DNA of 64,000 bases, taken from contig BJOX01000336.1 of the NCBI GenBank assembly GCA_009731375.1, positions 532,220 to 596,219 of the forward strand, given 5' to 3'. Of this stretch, positions 1 through 11,000 are shown in pieces. Within the stretch, counting starts at the first letter, position 1; every line of letters starts with the position of its first letter. The position numbers were made by a program, and so were the translations under genes. The notes beneath the pieces were generated by a model, which was given only the letters and a program-made list of their open reading frames with translations, made no database searches and was not told the DNA's origin. The stretch comes from Paulinella micropora. Its lineage: Eukaryota > Cercozoa > Imbricatea > Euglyphida.

Positions 1-378
1 GCAGTTTTGCTAGGTCTACCAGTGCCACCAGCCCTCTTCGAGCGAGCAGCCCTTAGCATTGTTTCTCACGGATTTTTCGGCCTGCTATAAGCAGAATCCT
101 TCAGCTTTTGTTCAGAAAAAGTTCAAGCCGGTACTCACCGCAAAAATAAGCGGATTTTCACTTGTGGGTGGGTCCCGGTGCCACCTACCACTACAAAAAA
201 CACTAGTGGCACCGGTGACCACAAAAATGCATATGACATCACTAGTGAAGTTGTGGATGTGGATAACCAAATGCCATTTTTCCCTGTACGGATCGGGACA
301 AAAAGGCAATGGATTATCCCACTAGGACAAAAATGGCATTTTGTTTTATCAGGCCTATCGTTAAATTTTTTAAAAATA
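1..378. other. No gene recognised
   Basis: This stretch is non-repetitive and carries only short open frames without recognisable domains. I see no RNA gene or transposon end in it. It runs directly into the first ATGT microsatellite. Confidence 0.5.
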
Positions 379-380
379 TT

Positions 381-414
<34 letters not shown>

Positions 415-535
415 TGTATGTATGTATGTATGTGCATATGTATGTATGTGTGTATGTATGTATGTGTGTATGTATGTATGTCTGTATGTATGTATGTATG
501 TATTTATGTATTTATGTATGTATGTATGTATGTGA
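379..535. repeat. ATGT tetranucleotide microsatellite
   Basis: The tract is a run of ATGT units with occasional substitutions (ATGC, TTTATG). The open frames across it, translating as Met-Tyr-Val-Cys repeats, are products of the repeat and not genes. Confidence 0.97.
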
Positions 536-602
536 TATCAGGGCTTAATACAGCTTTCCAAGGGAACGGTACTGCGCGGTACTGCACGGTACCGCACCCG
601 GA

Positions 603-695
603 TACTTGGCCCCCCCGGCCTTGAGGGGCCCTGCCTCCGGCAGGCGAAATTTTTTGGTGTTTCGTTTGAAATATGCTAGGAATTCATAGAAATAT
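603..695 (+). repeat. Dispersed ~92-bp repeat, unit 1
   Basis: This unit begins TACTTGGCCCCCCCGGCC and ends near a GAAATATGCTAGGAATTCAT motif. It recurs in the same orientation at about 1921-2010. GGTACCGCAC-type sequences lie just upstream of this copy (about 565-597) and just downstream of the other (about 2050-2090). The family is unknown; it may be a small non-autonomous element or a segmental duplication around the AGT tract. Confidence 0.75.
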
Positions 696-712
696 GATAA
701 AATTAGGCAATT

Positions 713-736
713 TAGTAGTAGTAGTAGCGTAGTAGC

Positions 737-767
<31 letters not shown>

Positions 768-1008
768 ATAGTAGTAGTAGTAGTAGTATAGTGGTATTTA
801 TAGTACTAGTAGTAGTAGTAGTAGTAGTAGTAGTAGCAGCAGTAGTAGCAGTAGTAGTAGTAGTAGTAGCAGTAGTAGCAGTAGTAGTAGCAGTAGTAGT
901 AGTAGTAGAGTAGTAGTAGTCGTAGTAGTAGCCGTAGTAGTCGTAGTAGTCAGTAGTAGTAGTAGTAGTAGTAGTGGTAGTAGTAGTAGTAGGAGTTAGT
1001 AGTAGTAG

Positions 1009-1055
<47 letters not shown>

Positions 1056-1065
1056 AGTAATTACT

Positions 1066-1132
<67 letters not shown>

Positions 1133-1231
1133 TGTAGTAGTAGTTGAAGTAGAAGTTTAAAGTAGTAGTAAAAGTAGTAGCGCTAGTAGTAGTGGTAGTA
1201 GTGGCCCACCATGGTAGAAGTGGTAGTAGTG

Positions 1232-1327
<96 letters not shown>

Positions 1328-1352
1328 TGTTGTTGTAGTAGTAGTTGTAGTG

Positions 1353-1416
<64 letters not shown>

Positions 1417-1464
1417 AAGTAGTAGAAGTAGTAGTAGTAGTAGGTAGTAGGTAGTAGGTAGTAG

Positions 1465-1521
<57 letters not shown>

Positions 1522-1603
1522 ATACTAGTAGTGAGTAGTAGTGAGTAGTAGTGAGTAGTGAGAAGTAGTGAGTAGTAGTGAGTAGTAGTAGTGAGAAGTA
1601 CTG

Positions 1604-1693
<90 letters not shown>

Positions 1694-1742
1694 AGTAGTA
1701 GTAGTAAGTAGTAGTAGTAAGTAGTAGTAGTAAGAAGTAGTA

Positions 1743-1790
<48 letters not shown>

Positions 1791-1846
1791 AGTAGTAGCA
1801 CTCTAGTAGTAGTAGTAGTAGAAGTAGTAGTAGTAGTAGTAGCAGT
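713..1846. repeat. AGT/TAG trinucleotide microsatellite, 1.1 kb
   Basis: The tract is over 1.1 kb of AGT units with interspersed GGT, CAGTAG, AAGT and GAGT variants. It reads open in several frames as poly-Ser, poly-Val, poly-Thr, poly-Tyr or poly-Leu, which is an artefact of the repeat. Confidence 0.97.
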
Positions 1847-1920
1847 GATCAATGCGACGAGAATAAGACGGAGAAAGAGAACAAGAAGGAGAAGGAAAAC
1901 AAGAAGTGCAAAGAGACGCC

Positions 1921-2010
1921 TACTTGGCCCCCCCCGGCCTTGAGGGCCCCGCCGGATGCGAAATTTTTTTGGTTTTTGTTTGAAATATGCTAGGAATTCA
2001 TATAAATATT
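1921..2010 (+). repeat. Dispersed ~92-bp repeat, unit 2
   Basis: This is the second copy of the unit at 603-695, in the same orientation and with small indels in its C-run and T-run. The two copies flank the AGT tract. This could reflect expansion of a microsatellite inside, or tail-to-head duplication of, a small element. Confidence 0.75.
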
Positions 2011-2103
2011 TACATACAAAGAAATATAAGGAATTTTTTCATAAATTTGAACGGTACCGCACGGTATCATGCGGTACCGCGGTACCGTATCTAGATTAAT
2101 CCC

Positions 2104-2432
2104 TGTGTATGTATGTATGTATGTATGTATGTCTAGTATGTATGTTTGTACGTATGTATGTATGTATGTACATTATGTATGTATGTATGTATGTATGTAT
2201 GTATGTATGTATGTATGTATGTATGCATGTATGTATGTATGTATGCATGTATGTATGTATGTATGTATGTATGTATGTATGTATGTATGTATGTATGTAT
2301 GTATGTATGTATGTATGTATATATGTATGTATGTGTATGTATGTATGTGTGTGTATGTATGTATGTATGTATGCATGCATGCATGTTTGTATGTATGTTT
2401 GCATGCATGCAATGATGTATGTATGTATGTAT

Positions 2433-2469
<37 letters not shown>

Positions 2470-2545
2470 GTATGTATGTATGTATGTATGTATGTATACC
2501 TACATACCTGCATACCTACATACCTAGTACATACCTACATACCTA
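2104..2545. repeat. ATGT microsatellite with internal poly-T
   Basis: ATGT units run to about 2433, followed by a run of more than 30 T residues (about 2434-2466), then more ATGT grading into ACCT/ACAT units. There is no coding potential. Confidence 0.96.
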
Positions 2546-2787
2546 CATACAATACTAATTGAATAGTATTGAATAAGTTATATAGAAGCATATATATTTA
2601 TGTATGTATATATGTATTATTTATTTAATATTATTCAATATTAGTGATTCAATATTATTCAAATATTATACAATATTATTTAACGTTATTATTCAACATT
2701 ATTTAACGTTATCATAATTATTAAACCTAATTATTGAATATCATTAATGTTGGTCAATAATACTTAATAGCGGTAGGCTGATGATGA
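2546..2787. other. AT-rich spacer, no gene
   Basis: This is low-complexity AT-rich DNA with repeated TATTCAATATTA-like phrases. I recognise no gene or element boundary. Confidence 0.6.
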
Positions 2788-2861
2788 TGATGAGAGAGAG
2801 AGAGAAAGAGAGAGAGAGAGCCTCAGAGAGCGAGAGAGTGTGTGAGAGAGAGAGAATGAAA

Positions 2862-2904
<43 letters not shown>

Positions 2905-2919
2905 CCTGAGAGAGCGAGA

Positions 2920-2950
<31 letters not shown>

Positions 2951-2954
2951 TGAA

Positions 2955-2991
<37 letters not shown>

Positions 2992-3036
2992 GAGAGAGCC
3001 TCGGAGAGAGAGGGAGAGAGAGAGAGAGAGAGAGAT
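2788..3036. repeat. GA dinucleotide microsatellite
   Basis: The tract is nearly uninterrupted GA units with periodic GAGAGCCTCAGAGAGCGAGA inserts, which suggests a higher-order repeat of roughly 90-100 bp. Confidence 0.95.
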
Positions 3037-3077
3037 GGATAAGAGAAGAGAGGAGAGAGTGGGAGAAAGGGGAAAGA

Positions 3078-3494
3078 CATACATGCATGCATGCATACAT
3101 ACATGCATACATGCATACATGCATACATACATACATACATACATGCGTACATGCATACATACATGCATACATACATACATACACACATACAAGCATGCAT
3201 GCATGCATGTATGTGCATGCATACATGCATGCATGCATGCATACATACATACATACATACATACCTATATACCTACATACATACATACATACATACATAC
3301 ACATACATACATACATACATACATACACACACACACATACACATACATACAGACATACATACATACATACATACATGCATACATACATACATACATCCTT
3401 GCATGCGTACATGCATACATACATACATACAAACATGCATACATACATACATACATGCATGCATGCATCAGTGCATGTATGTATGTATGTATGT
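3078..3494. repeat. ACAT microsatellite
   Basis: ACAT units are interspersed with GCAT. This is the same tetranucleotide as at 379-535 and 2104-2433 but on the other strand, so repeat polarity flips across the block. Confidence 0.96.
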
Positions 3495-4025
3495 AAATGC
3501 GACACTGATGTCATTATTACCGTATGATTATTAAATTATTCAATATTAATCAAGATTATGCACACACACACACACACACAAAATATTAATCAGCCAATAT
3601 AAATCCAGGCAATGAGGCGTCGCCTCATATTAATCAACCGTCTCATGATGTTAATCAATATATATTAATTTAATGATTAATGATCAATATTAATCAATAT
3701 CACTCCATCAATATGAACTCAGTTGAGTTCAACTTGAATCAATATTAATCAATATTTATCATGAGTCAACATAATCAAGTTATGACGGTGGCAGTTGATA
3801 ATAAAACGGAACTCAGTTATCATAACGAAGTAACGGAACTAAAAATAAATGTAAAACTTGAAGTTGAACTTGAAGAAAATTAACACAATATCATAGTAAT
3901 AATTCGGTGCGGTACGGTATCACTTCACATGATTCTGGATCATACTGATTATATGATCTTATTCAATATTATTCAACTTATGATTAGTATTATATTAATC
4001 AATACTATTCAATACTATTCAATAT
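3495..4025. other. AT-rich spacer with ATCAATATTA phrases, no gene
   Basis: The sequence is made of degenerate ATCAATATTAATC phrases, a short CA run near 3560, and one GGTGCGGTACGGTATC motif near 3906 that resembles the GGTACCGCAC motifs further left. No gene is supported. Confidence 0.55.
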
Positions 4026-4250
4026 ACATACATACATGCATGCATACATACATACATACATACATGCATACATGCATACATGCATACATGCGTACATACA
4101 TACATACATGCATACATTCATACATACCTACATATCTACATACATACATACATACATGCATGCATGCATACATGCATACATGCGTACATACATACATACA
4201 TGCATACATACATACATACATGCATACATGCACATGCATACATGCATACA

Positions 4251-4282
<32 letters not shown>

Positions 4283-4489
4283 CATGCGTACATACGTACA
4301 TACATGCATGCGTGCATACATACATACATACATGCATGACATGCATGAATGCATGCATGCATGGATACATACATACATATATACATACATATATACATAC
4401 ATATATACATACATACATACATACATACATAGATGCATGCACGATACATACATACATACAGACAGACAGACAGACATACAGACATAGAG
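4026..4489. repeat. ACAT/ACAG microsatellite
   Basis: ACAT units with GCAT variants end in ACAG units. Retrotransposon copy 1 inserted at the right edge of this tract. Confidence 0.96.
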
Positions 4490-4493
4490 GCAG
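4490..4493 (+). repeat. Target-site duplication of copy 1, left (GCAG)
   Basis: GCAG immediately precedes the LTR start TGTAGGCATC and is repeated at 14887-14890 directly after the other LTR. A 4-bp duplication fits an LTR element whose ends are TG...CA. Confidence 0.85.
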
Positions 4494-4741
4494 TGTAGGC
4501 ATCACCCCCCCGGATAGCCGGTAAAAAGTACCCTTTTTCTGGTGTCAGGTGCACCTAGTTTTTTCCCATTATTTTCAATATCGTTTGGCCGGATTTGACC
4601 TAATGCCATTTTAACCTTGGTCTGTTGCCGTTTTCTTTTCGGCTTCACTGAGCTAATATAACGAGACATCATTCTCTTTTGGGGATTTGTGTCTGGTTGT
4701 ATTACCGACTTTTTATTGAGCTATCTTCGGGGATTGTAACA
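4494..4741 (+). repeat. 5' LTR of copy 1
   Basis: The LTR begins TGTAGGCATCACC and ends GGGGATTGTAACA, giving TG...CA termini. It is 248 bp, one C longer than its partner. The LTR should hold the promoter and polyadenylation signals, but I cannot assign a TATA box with confidence. Confidence 0.93.
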
Positions 4742-5509
4742 TTGGAGTCACCAGCACAAGGCTGATTTCTTTTCTGGCTTGTTTTTGGAACAGCAGAAAG
4801 AAAAATTGGACAGACCTATCTCTTCTGAGTAGGTGTTCCAAAAAACAAATACTCCAGCACATCCCCACACAGCTCTTTTTGCAAAACTAGACGTCTAGGC
4901 GTTTGTGAGTAGGTGTCTCAGTACCCTCTCCACAGCCTGTATCTGTGTCCTCACAAGGAGGCCAGACACCAGACCTCGTAGCTGTTCTTTTGTTCTCTCT
5001 TGAGACAGAGACAGAGTAGGTCAACAGACGTACAAACAAACACTCACAGATACAAACAAACTTGAAGGACACGAGCGTAGTACTCTACCTTTCAAGTCTG
5101 TGCACTTTGTTGCCTCTCAAACCACACACATCAGAGTATTTTTGCAAATCTCTGACTGTCTTTCGACAATAGGTCTGAACAAGTGTCAGACGACAAGTCG
5201 ACTTCTCAAGGAGTGCTTCTCTAGCCTCTTTGACATTATCTGTACATAGGTCCTCGTACCTCATAACAGATACAACAACAAAAAGAGAAAAAGAAAAGAG
5301 GAGTGGAGAAGGAGATCAAATTTTCAGAGAAAGTCGTACAGATTACTTCTTTCTCAAAAAAAAAAAAAAAAAAACACATAAGACATAGAGGTGAGACGCT
5401 CTCTCTCTATACTGTCTTTTCGTTTTTTCTCTCTATTCGTTCCTCATAGACGAACAGAGCAATTACTGGGTAGAAACAACTCTGTCTCATCCGTATTCCT
5501 TCAGCATCC
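4742..5509 (+). promoter_or_regulatory. Leader of copy 1 with candidate primer-binding site
   Basis: The leader starts TTGGAGTCACCAGCACAAGG right after the LTR. A TGG at 4743 is where a primer-binding site complementary to a tRNA CCA end would begin, but I cannot match it to a specific tRNA. The rest shows no credible gene. It contains a run of about 20 A near 5357-5377, where copy 2 has about 9, and pyrimidine-rich stretches before the gag ATG. Confidence 0.5.
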
Positions 5510-8021
5510 ATGTCTACTAGGTCTGAAGACTGGCAGGAAGGAGGGGGGGAGAGTGAGCGAACCCCAGGAAACGAAGAGGAGTTCGTTGACTCTCATGCAG
5601 AAGGAGGAGATCTGGCACCTTCCTTTGACACAGGAGGAGCAGAGAATCAATTTTTTACTGCGCCTTCCTTTGACACAGGAGGAGCAGAGGAAGTCGAGGA
5701 GGAGCAGAAGGGAGGAGAGGAAGCGAGGTTTGTGGCCGAATATGGCAAACTAAGTAAGAAGGAGTTTGAGGAGAAGAAAGGGAAGGATGAGGCCTATAAA
5801 TGGCTATACATTCCCCAAGAAATGCGATGGGGACAACCCTTGAAGAAGGAGGACATCTGTTACCCTCTCCCAAGGCAAGCTCTGCCTCTGGCAGAATTCC
5901 TCAGAGACGACGGTGCACAGTTACAGGTGCAACATGTCTCATTTGGGGACAATATGTCTTTACTGGAGCTACTCGACCTCTCATGGACAGTGTTTGAGTG
6001 TGCTATACTCTTTGAGTACCAGACTGGAAAGACTGTGCTGCCATGGAACACAAGAGCACTGGCTAGGTTGCTCGATCCTGGTCAGGACATTGATTCAATA
6101 AAGAGAGTGGAAAAGGAGTTTAAGTTCAGGAATCCAAAAGGACAGATCAATGTCATGGATGTGTCTCTGAAACTTATGGAGGCCAAGTTAGTGGACCTGG
6201 GTAAACTCCAACACACCCAGTTTGGCAGGGACCTTCACCCGGCCCTGAGGGAAATAGAAGGCGAAGCTGGAGGGGTGACGAGGATGAAGAAGCTGCATGC
6301 GGCCTTGGTGAAGGATGACGCATGGAAGAGGTGGGTCTTCACGAAGGATCATACGATCTTGGAGGGGACGGCCGCACCACCCCCCACCAATAAAGCGGGA
6401 GAGAAGGAGTTGGCGGAGAAGGCCTTGTTCCTTCGGAAGGCAGCTGAGATCCTGTCTTTTTTTCATCATGCCCAAGAGCTGTATATCAAAGAGCTAGCGG
6501 CTGAGAAAGAAAAGAAGGAGATGGAGGCAAAGATTGCATTAGCCAAGGCGGCGGGAACAAAGGGACCGAAATATTCCTCTGGATCTTATATGGCTCCCTC
6601 GGGCCGCTCCGCCCCGTCAGCCCACACAGCCCCTTCGGCCCCTGCGACTAGCTCAGCGCCTACCACTGTTATTGTCAACAGTAATGACAAAAAGGACAGA
6701 CAGGCTATCATACAGGCCTTCCAAAAATATACAAAGTCCGATGCCACTGCTCTGACGCTGTATGCAGAGACAGCGAGTCAGAAGGACACGGATGCGAACC
6801 TTCGAGACAAGCTCAGAAGAATTGATGCTTGTATGAAGCAGCATCCAACGGACGAAACACAGGAGTATGAGGCGTTGTACACCTTGTTGGACCCATCAAT
6901 CATCACACAAGGGTTTGATGTTGGGGAGTACAAGGCGATGAGAGCGGTAGAGGTGGCGGCTAGGAGAGCAGCCTCAGACCTGCAATGCACGGTGCCAGTT
7001 GCCGTCCTCTTGCAATACTTTAAAACTCATGGGTATCAGCACCTGTGCACTGGTACTTTGATTGGGTTTGAGATTTTTCAAGAGGTGAACGAAGGGCTGG
7101 GCATTGGCACGAGGTTGGCAGCGATCCTCACTGAGGTCAGCGCCAAGTACGGGCTCTTTTATAGCCGGAAGTCTATCATTTTGTACTTCCTGAGTGCTTT
7201 GTGTACACGACACCCGAGCAAGCTCGCAAGGATCATACAGTCCTGTCCGAACTTCACGGCGGTGAAGACGGCCGATTTTTTTAGAAACGAATATATACGA
7301 GAGGACTGTAGCGGCTACTCCGCCGGGCGACCTGTTCAAGGAGGTGCTCGACGCGTGTTCCGAATTGGACACGGCCACCGAGTCATTCTCCAGTGCCGCG
7401 ACACAGGGGGTTGGAGGTGCTCAAGCAGCACATGCAACTCGAACGGCAGGTCTCAAGAGGGGGAGAGATGAGCCGACGCCGTGCTACCGCTATTTTTCAT
7501 ACATGGCGTGTAAGCATGAGGCACAGAAAGGAGTAGGCAATTGCCTCTTCAGCCACGACTCTCTTGATGATAGGCAGCGAAATCTTTTCCTTAGAGAGCT
7601 CGAAGGCATGAAAAAGACCATGTACGCCATGTACAAGAAGGAGTTGGAGGAGGGGAGGTGGAATGCGAATATGGTCTCGGATGCGGAGTTCCGGGAGGCC
7701 ATCATTTACTTCCTTGACAGAATGAAGAGAAGGGAGAAGAGAGAGACATCGGGCCGATCAAAGGCGCCGACTAGAGGAGGAGGAGAGACGAGAGGATCGT
7801 CACGAGGGTCCCGAGGGACACCAAGAGGGGCGGCACCACGAGGACGAGGCTTTCGTGGAAGGGGAGGACGGACCCCAGCGCGCCCTCCCAGAGGACACGG
7901 ATACTGGAATTATAGCACCAGTTCCAGCTCCAACTACCCCCAGCAAGCTTATACCGCTACGGAGGGGGGACGTCAAGACGAAGACACCGGCTCAGGTGAG
8001 CGTGTTGTCGTCGTAGACTGA
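5510..8021 (+). pseudogene. gag: gag of copy 1, broken by a +1 frameshift
   Basis: Gag is the structural polyprotein that packages element RNA. The frame opens at the ATG in CAGCATCCATGTCTACTAGG and is open for 653 codons. A run of seven T (7276-7282) then shifts frame; the equivalent run in copy 2 has six bases and stays open. The rest continues in another frame (visible from 7344) to a TGA at 8019-8021. The N-terminus is acidic with a short duplicated APSFDTGGAE segment. The middle is helical with no hallmark I can name. The C-terminal part has a CCCH-type zinc finger (C-x8-C-x10-C-x3-H, encoded near 7492-7560) and an Arg/Gly-rich tail. The one-base difference could also be a homopolymer error. 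Confidence 0.85.
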
Positions 8022-8024
8022 CGG
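8019..8024 (+). promoter_or_regulatory. gag/pol junction: in-frame UGA-CGG, candidate readthrough stop
   Basis: The gag stop TGA is followed directly by CGG. The same frame then stays open for 25 codons up to the pol ATG at 8097 and on through pol. Gag and pol are therefore separated by a single UGA rather than by a frameshift. UGA followed by CGG or CUA is a known readthrough-prone context in plant RNA viruses. The arrangement is identical in copy 2 (TGA at 24071-24073). Re-initiation at the pol ATG is the alternative. Confidence 0.6.
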
Positions 8025-8096
8025 GAGGAGAAGAGAGAGGAAAAGAAGAGAGAGAAGGAGATAAAAACTGTTCTTTTTAATCCGACAGTCACAGTT

Positions 8097-11000
8097 ATGC
8101 CTACTGTTGATGAACAGGATACGAACGGTTCCGTTCCTCCCAGACGTGAAGGTGAAGGCACACAGCCTCACAAGCCTCAAGGTAAGCACTTGCTAGTTCA
8201 TCCTTCGAGAGCTAATATGATAAATGATGCGAATAGGAAGGCGAAGAAGGCGATGGAGGAGAGGAAGCCGAAACCAAAGGCTAGGTCTCCTCCTACGAAG
8301 AAGCAGCGGACCGTACCCCCGCCAAAGGACTCAATAGTCTCTGCTATAGACACGAGTACACTCGGTGTACCAGACTCTGTCCAAAAGACACTCGAGATAC
8401 CGGAAGCCCCGGAGACTCAAGAAGTTAAGTTGGCGGAAAAGGGGGGAGAACGAGAAGAGGACAAGGAACTTGAGCTTAGACTCAAAACCCTAGAACGAAA
8501 AATTCATGTGCTAGCGGCTAGTTTACATAGACCAGACGCGCTATGCTACACTGACCTCTTTTGTGAAACTTTACAAACCACATTAAAAGTTGGTAATGAT
8601 ACGATGGCGAATATTAATATTGTCGGCCAGAAGTTTTTGAATAGTCACCGGACATGGGTGGACAAAAACATTAGAAAAACAAAGGGGACCCTAAAAGGGG
8701 TAGGCAGCCGTACGGAAATTACGGGCATCGTCACATTAATTTTCAAATTGAAATCCGGTCGAGTATATCGTGCGGACCTCTATGTTGTCCCCGATTACCA
8801 CGGTTCAATCCTGCTGTCGTATGACCAATTGGCTACGATGGGGGCTGTGATCGATTGCGCCGCACGGCGGGTGATTTATGGAGTGAAGAATGGAGAGGAG
8901 GAGGATATTAATCCGATGACTGCTACTGACTCATACGAGGCTTTTGAGCTGAGTCTAGCAACGGAGAGGAAAAAGTTGGCCTTCGTACATGAGGCAACTG
9001 AAGCCTATGTACACCCCTATGTCACAGTGCCGGAGGAACTGACCTGGACCGACAATTGGGAGACGGAGATGCAGGCGTATACGGTTACGATTCCCGCATG
9101 GGACAGAAAGTCTATTGATGACTTAGTCGTAGCGCGTAATGAGGAGATAATATGTGTTGCGAAACAGTGCCCGTCGTTGGCCAGATTCGCAGAAGGTGGC
9201 GGGGCAGATGTCCATATTACTAATGGCTACTGTTACCATGCGAAGGTGTCAGATGAGAAGAGAGAGGCGTTTGTGCCAAGGAGGAAGGGGCGTATCCCCG
9301 ATACTCCAGCGGATGACATTAAAACTTTTATCACGAACTTTTGGGGCGATGTGCCTACCTGGCCGCGCTCATTAACTGAAGTGAAAAAGTGTCTACGGAC
9401 TCTATTTGAGAGTAACAAGCCGTATACTGTCATTCTGCCATACAATGAGAAGGCGATCTGGGCACAGGAGATAAGGGACCGGCTTATTGATCATCCTATA
9501 CCTGTTCCTTCTCGCAAGCAACAGTTAGTGGTGGCTTGTCGACTCGGGTCTCGGGAGCAGAGCAGTGCATACAAGCAAAAGCTCAGAGCCCAGGACAAGT
9601 TGAAATTGATACCTCAAGCTTTCACATGCTTTGATGGTTTCTACACCCGTAAGGCTCCGATACAATACGCGAACCTTATTGATATGCTTGTCGGGCTGGG
9701 TCATGATGATGAGCCGGACACAGTCACGTATGAAAGAACGGGACTAGACGATTTGTCCGAGGAAGATTTGAGTTTGGAGGAGGACTTAGCGCCCCTCAAG
9801 GAGCATAAGAAGATGTCGGAGGAAGATTTCCAAGCGGCGGCGCGGAAAATTTTAGAAGAAGGAGTGGGTTCGGAGAGAGAGAAGGCGTTTCTCAAAGCTA
9901 AGATGGAGGCGTACAGAGAAATTTTCGACCCTCCTCGGGCAGGTGGTGTAAAGTCGGATGACTTCACTGCTGTCATTTACAAGATACCGGGTGCGGAGCC
10001 ATCTCCGGCACCACGGAGGGCAAATTTGAGCATACATGAGGCAAAAATAGCGGAGGAGAATGTGAGACAGTTGCTCGATGAGGACTTTATTGAGAGATCT
10101 ACATCTCCAATTGTCTCTCAACCGAAAATCGTCCCTAAGCCAGGAGGAGAATGGCGCTTGACGATCAATTATGCCCGTGTGAATAAGGTGCTAGAGGAAG
10201 AGAGAAATCCTCTGCCGACCTTAGAAGAAGGCAGAAGGGTGCTGCGGAATGCTAAATTCTATTCGGTCATTGACCTTAAGAACGGCTTCTGGCAGATACC
10301 ACTGGACGAGAAATCCAGATGGCTGACTGCATTCGTTGTGGGTATGGAAATATACCAGTGGAAGGTGCTTCCAATGGGACTCAAACAGGCCCCGGGGCTC
10401 TTTCAGAAGGCGATGCAGAAGATGTTGAGCGGTCAATATGACGACCAGTCGGAGGATGGTTTTATGAGAAGGAGAGGACAGAAGGCGGGAGAATATGCAT
10501 TTTGTTACATCGATGACATCATCGTATACTCTAACACAATGGAAGAGCATATCGATCACTTGTCAGATGTCTTCAGGCGCATCGGAGCTTTTGGCCTGAA
10601 ATGCAACCTAAAGAAATGTCAGCTTGCCAGGACAAGTGTGACGTATTTGGGTTACGAGATTTCTCATAATAGGGTCTCGATATCGCGCGAAAAGAGGGAG
10701 GAGATCATGAGTAGACAGTTGCCAAAGAATCGCACGGAGTTACACTCTTTTCTTGCGATGGCACAGTACTACAGCCAGTTCATACCCGATTGGGGTGCAA
10801 CTCGGGCTAAGCTGGAGAAGATGATTGATTTTGGAGACTTTGAGAAGTGGGATGAGGAGGCTTTGCAGGCGTTTAATACGCTCAAAGATATCATTTATAA
10901 AGATCCCAAGGACGGCGGATTAGTACTTATGATGCCCGACTTTACGAAACCGTTCGTAGTCGACACGGATGCATCTAAGTTTGCGATTGGCGCGGTGCTG

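Noticed and set aside
379-4489. Many long open frames and apparent regular repeats in the microsatellite block, including a CRISPR-like look
   Set aside because: They are translations of 2-4 bp repeats without distinct spacers. No CRISPR repeat-spacer structure or cas gene exists, and the context is eukaryotic.
4887-5072. Leader ORF in the retrotransposon (also 27010-27195) as a small regulatory protein
   Set aside because: It runs antisense to the element, is short, and has no recognisable features.
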